Below, one piece after another: positions 13,929 through 16,406 of a stretch of DNA of 16,406 nucleotides. A model generated the notes under the pieces. The model was not told where the DNA came from and made no database searches. It saw only the letters and a program-made list of their open reading frames with translations. The first letter of the stretch is position 1; each line of letters begins with the position of its first letter. Made by a program: the position numbers and the translations under genes. The stretch lies in contig JAKAEG010000026.1 in NCBI GenBank assembly GCA_021819985.1, forward strand, positions 1-16,406. The letters run 5' to 3'. The DNA comes from Nitrospirota bacterium. GTDB taxonomy: Bacteria; Nitrospirota; Thermodesulfovibrionia; Thermodesulfovibrionales; JdFR-88.

Positions 13929-16085
13929 TCAGCTTTCGGAAAGTCTTTTTTTAAGCGCGGTGTGCCTGAGAGCGGTTTTGGAGTTTTTGACCGAAATGGC
14001 GAGGGCCTTTGGCTGGCCCAGGAGCATCATAAGCCGTTTTGCCCGCGTGACCGCGGTATAGAGCAGGTTTCTTTGAAGGAGCATGAAATGCTCCGTTACG
14101 ACCGGCATTACCACTGCCGGATATTCGCTGCCCTGGCTTTTGTGCACGGAGGCCGCATACGCCAGCTGAAGCTCCTCGGTTTCGGAGGGGGTGTAACCCA
14201 CGTGCCTGCCGTAAAAGTTCACGGTTATGGCGCCTTTTTTTATTTCCATTATCCTGCCTATATCGCCGTTAAAAACGTCCTTCTCGTAATTGTTCCTCGT
14301 CTGCATTACCTTATCCAGCGTTCTGAAAATGCCGTTTTGCTCGCCTGTTTTGTTTAAAGCCGCCTGGAGCGTCCTGTTGAGGTTAGAAACCCCAAGCACG
14401 CCTTTGTGCATGGGTGAAAGCACCTGGATGTCCCGGAAAGGGTCGAACCCCCGCGCAGGAAGGGTCTTCGTGCAGAGTTCCACTATTTTTTCAAGCACGG
14501 ACTGCGATTCCTCGATCTTTAAAAAATGGAAATCATCTCCATGGAAAAAAGGCATCTCACCGCTGTTTATTTTGTGGGCGTTTACCACTATCATGCTTTC
14601 TTTCGATTGCCTGAATATCTCGTCCAGTCTTTCGGTCGGTATGGTCCCGGAGGCGATCATGTCCCCAAGAACATTACCCGGCCCCACGGATGGCAGCTGG
14701 TTCGAGTCTCCCACCATTATAAGGCCGCACTTGGGCGGAAGCGCGGCCATCATGCGCGCCATAAGATTCGTGTCTATCATGGAGCTTTCATCGAGGATAA
14801 CCAGGTCCGCGTCAATGGGATAGAGCCTGTTTCGCCTGAACCCCTGTGCGGGCGTATATTCAAGCAGCCGATGTATGGTCTTTGCGTCCTCAAGCGAAAG
14901 TTCGGAGAGCCTTTTTGCGGCCCGTCCGGTTGGGGCGGCAAGAAGCACTTTTTTACCGCACCGTTTGTATATTTTAAGGATCGCCTTCACTATGGTGGTT
15001 TTTCCTACGCCGGGCCCTCCGGTTATGATGAAAGCCTTCTCGCTGACAGCGCCCTTTACGGCCTGCACCTGTTTTTGCGAGAGCCCGAACGGCAGCTCTT
15101 TCTGGACCCAGCCCACCGCCTCTGATATTTCTTTTTCTTTTATGCCCCCTTTGGCATTAATGAACGTTTTCAGGCCGGACGCCACGTCTGTTTCCGCATC
15201 GTGAAGGTCTTTCAGGTATACAGCGCCGGTATTGTCATTTCCGCCGCCGGCGTTTTTATCGATGATTATTTTCCCGCGTTCCCGAAGTGAGGCTGCGGCC
15301 CTTACAAGATTATCCCCTGGGATCGAGAGGGCCTTTTCGGCCTCATCTACCAGCCGGTCATAAGGATAATAAACATGGCCTTCATCGGAGAGCCTTTCCA
15401 GCATATAGAGTATGCCCGCCTCGGCGCGGAAAGGAGAGTCCTTTGGAATGCCGGTCCTGGATGCGATCGCGTCGGCTTTGATGAAACCTATGCCGGAAAC
15501 CTCTTCGGCCAGCCTGTAAGGGTTTGCCTTCAGCACCTCGATGGAGTTCCCTCCGTATTGTTTGTATATCTTCATGGCATACGCGGGGCTGATCTCATAT
15601 TCCTGGAAGGCTATCATCATCTCCTTCAATTCTTTCTGGTCCTTCAGAGATCTTTTGAGTCCCGCTATTTTTTTTGAGCCGATGCCCCCTACCTCCGAAA
15701 GCCTGGACGGGTCATCATCGAGGACCTTCATTGTTTCGGCCCCGAATTTCCGGACTATCTTTTTGGCCATTACAGGGCCTATACCCTTTACCAGTCCGGA
15801 TGCAAGATATCTTTCGATTGCCTGGGCGGAGTGAATCGGAAGGATTTCATAATTGGCGGCCTTGAGCTGGTTGCCGTATTTGGGGTGTTGTTCCCATTTG
15901 CCCTCTATCCGCAGCATCTGGCCCGCATGGACCTGCGCGAAATTCCCTGTTACCGTGACCAGATCTTCCTGTCCTGACGGCTGCTGCCCGGATAACGGCT
16001 CAATGTTCAGCTTTATAACCGCATAGTAATTGTCCGGGTTGTAAAAAACGACCCGTTCGACGCTTCCCCTGATTTCAGCCTTCAT
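13929..16085 (-). CDS. recD2: RecD2-type superfamily 1B DNA helicase
   Basis: RecD2 unwinds DNA 5' to 3' and acts in repair without RecBC. The 718-residue product has an N-terminal OB-like part (1-85) and helix-hairpin-helix repeats (86-210, with GLVKGIGPVMAKKI and GGIGSKKIAGL). The helicase core carries Walker A GGPGVGKT (356-363), the APTGRAAKRL motif (384-393), Walker B LDESSM (431-436), QLPSVGPG (463-470), the late VHKSQGSEYP motif (647-656) and LLYTAVTRAK (674-683). The long N-terminal half distinguishes RecD2 from the RecD of RecBCD. No Shine-Dalgarno site is seen before the ATG at 16083-16085. TATA-like sequence lies within 10-15 nt of it. The gene is divergent from the rRNA operon. 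Confidence 0.95.
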   Translation of the reverse strand: MKAEIRGSVERVVFYNPDNYYAVIKLNIEPLSGQQPSGQEDLVTVTGNFAQVHAGQMLRIEGKWEQHPKYGNQLKAANYEILPIHSAQAIERYLASGLVKGIGPVMAKKIVRKFGAETMKVLDDDPSRLSEVGGIGSKKIAGLKRSLKDQKELKEMMIAFQEYEISPAYAMKIYKQYGGNSIEVLKANPYRLAEEVSGIGFIKADAIASRTGIPKDSPFRAEAGILYMLERLSDEGHVYYPYDRLVDEAEKALSIPGDNLVRAAASLRERGKIIIDKNAGGGNDNTGAVYLKDLHDAETDVASGLKTFINAKGGIKEKEISEAVGWVQKELPFGLSQKQVQAVKGAVSEKAFIITGGPGVGKTTIVKAILKIYKRCGKKVLLAAPTGRAAKRLSELSLEDAKTIHRLLEYTPAQGFRRNRLYPIDADLVILDESSMIDTNLMARMMAALPPKCGLIMVGDSNQLPSVGPGNVLGDMIASGTIPTERLDEIFRQSKESMIVVNAHKINSGEMPFFHGDDFHFLKIEESQSVLEKIVELCTKTLPARGFDPFRDIQVLSPMHKGVLGVSNLNRTLQAALNKTGEQNGIFRTLDKVMQTRNNYEKDVFNGDIGRIMEIKKGAITVNFYGRHVGYTPSETEELQLAYAASVHKSQGSEYPAVVMPVVTEHFMLLQRNLLYTAVTRAKRLMMLLGQPKALAISVKNSKTALRHTALKKRLSES

Positions 16086-16158
16086 ATTAGTTATAATATA
16101 AGCTATATGCGGAGATAGTGGAGGGCTTCATGCCCGATTTTAAAGGACCGCTCTTCTG

Positions 16159-16221
16159 AAAATCAATTTTTCAAATTTATTTTAAAAAAGGTTGACAAAG
16201 TTTCAGGACTTCATGTAAGTT
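16159..16221 (+). promoter_or_regulatory. rRNA operon promoter with UP element
   Basis: A consensus TTGACA (16192-16197) is preceded by a long A/T-rich block (about 16159-16190) that fits an UP element. After an 18-nt spacer comes TAAGTT (16216-16221), a poor -10 by consensus. Transcription would begin near 16228, about 67 nt before the 16S sequence. The location leaves little doubt that this is an rrn promoter, although the -10 assignment is uncertain. Confidence 0.65.
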
Positions 16222-16229
16222 AATAAAGT

Positions 16230-16242
16230 TGCTCTTTGAAAA
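16230..16242 (+). promoter_or_regulatory. boxA antitermination element of the rRNA leader
   Basis: TGCTCTTTGAAAA closely matches the bacterial rRNA boxA (TGCTCTTTAACAA), recognised in RNA by NusB/NusE. It sits between the promoter and the 16S gene, as expected. Confidence 0.8.
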
Positions 16243-16294
16243 GACTAGACTAAAAAGTGCGTAGCACCCAGTTAATTCGAAAAGTTCGATGAGT

Positions 16295-16406
<112 letters not shown>

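Noticed and set aside
13494..14357. A 287-codon plus-strand open frame across the secA-recD2 gap
   Set aside because: It is antisense to the start of secA and the end of recD2, both clearly real, and shows no recognisable domain.

Overview
The window reads as chromosomal DNA of a Gram-negative-type bacterium with moderate GC content. It carries the start of a 16S rRNA gene at the right edge, a ribosomal protein/arginine block, a secA/recD2 block and a signalling cassette. The gene content (rplM-rpsI-argC, a long MglA-family GTPase, a c-di-GMP synthase, PAS-rich kinases with cysteine motifs) and the 16S 5' end would fit a Nitrospirota or Desulfobacterota-like lineage. This is inference; the 112 nt of 16S visible are too few to settle it.

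Layout. Minus strand, 1-522: the N-terminal part of argJ, cut by the left edge. 523-790: a very AT-rich gap with a near-perfect AT palindrome. Plus strand, 791-5874: a five-gene, overlapping operon encoding RsbR (PAS-STAS), RsbS (STAS), RsbT (serine kinase), a fused RsbT-like/RsbX-like protein, and a hybrid histidine kinase whose N-terminus resembles the RsbT-binding domain of RsbU. 6153-6383: a small two-helix membrane protein. Minus strand, 8320 down to 6405: rplM, rpsI, argC. Minus strand, 13828 down to 8493: secA, a GAF-GGDEF diguanylate cyclase and an MglA-like GTPase with a coiled-coil extension, with overlapping gene ends. Minus strand, 16085-13929: recD2. Plus strand, from about 16295: the rRNA operon with an UP element, a promoter and boxA in front.

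How the parts work together. The main find is the stressosome cassette. RsbR and RsbS should form the RsbT-sequestering scaffold. On a signal, RsbT would phosphorylate it and be released. Here the free RsbT would act on a histidine kinase/receiver protein rather than on a PP2C phosphatase controlling sigma-B. The RsbX-like domain would reset the scaffold. The RsbR sensor PAS and the second PAS of the kinase share the same C-x4-H-x5-C-x6-C pattern, so input and output may sense the same chemical cue. The cassette lies, in opposite orientation, between argC and argJ, two genes of one pathway that are often adjacent, so it looks inserted into an arginine operon. The secA end, by contrast, is housekeeping genes coupled to a c-di-GMP synthase and a polarity-type GTPase.
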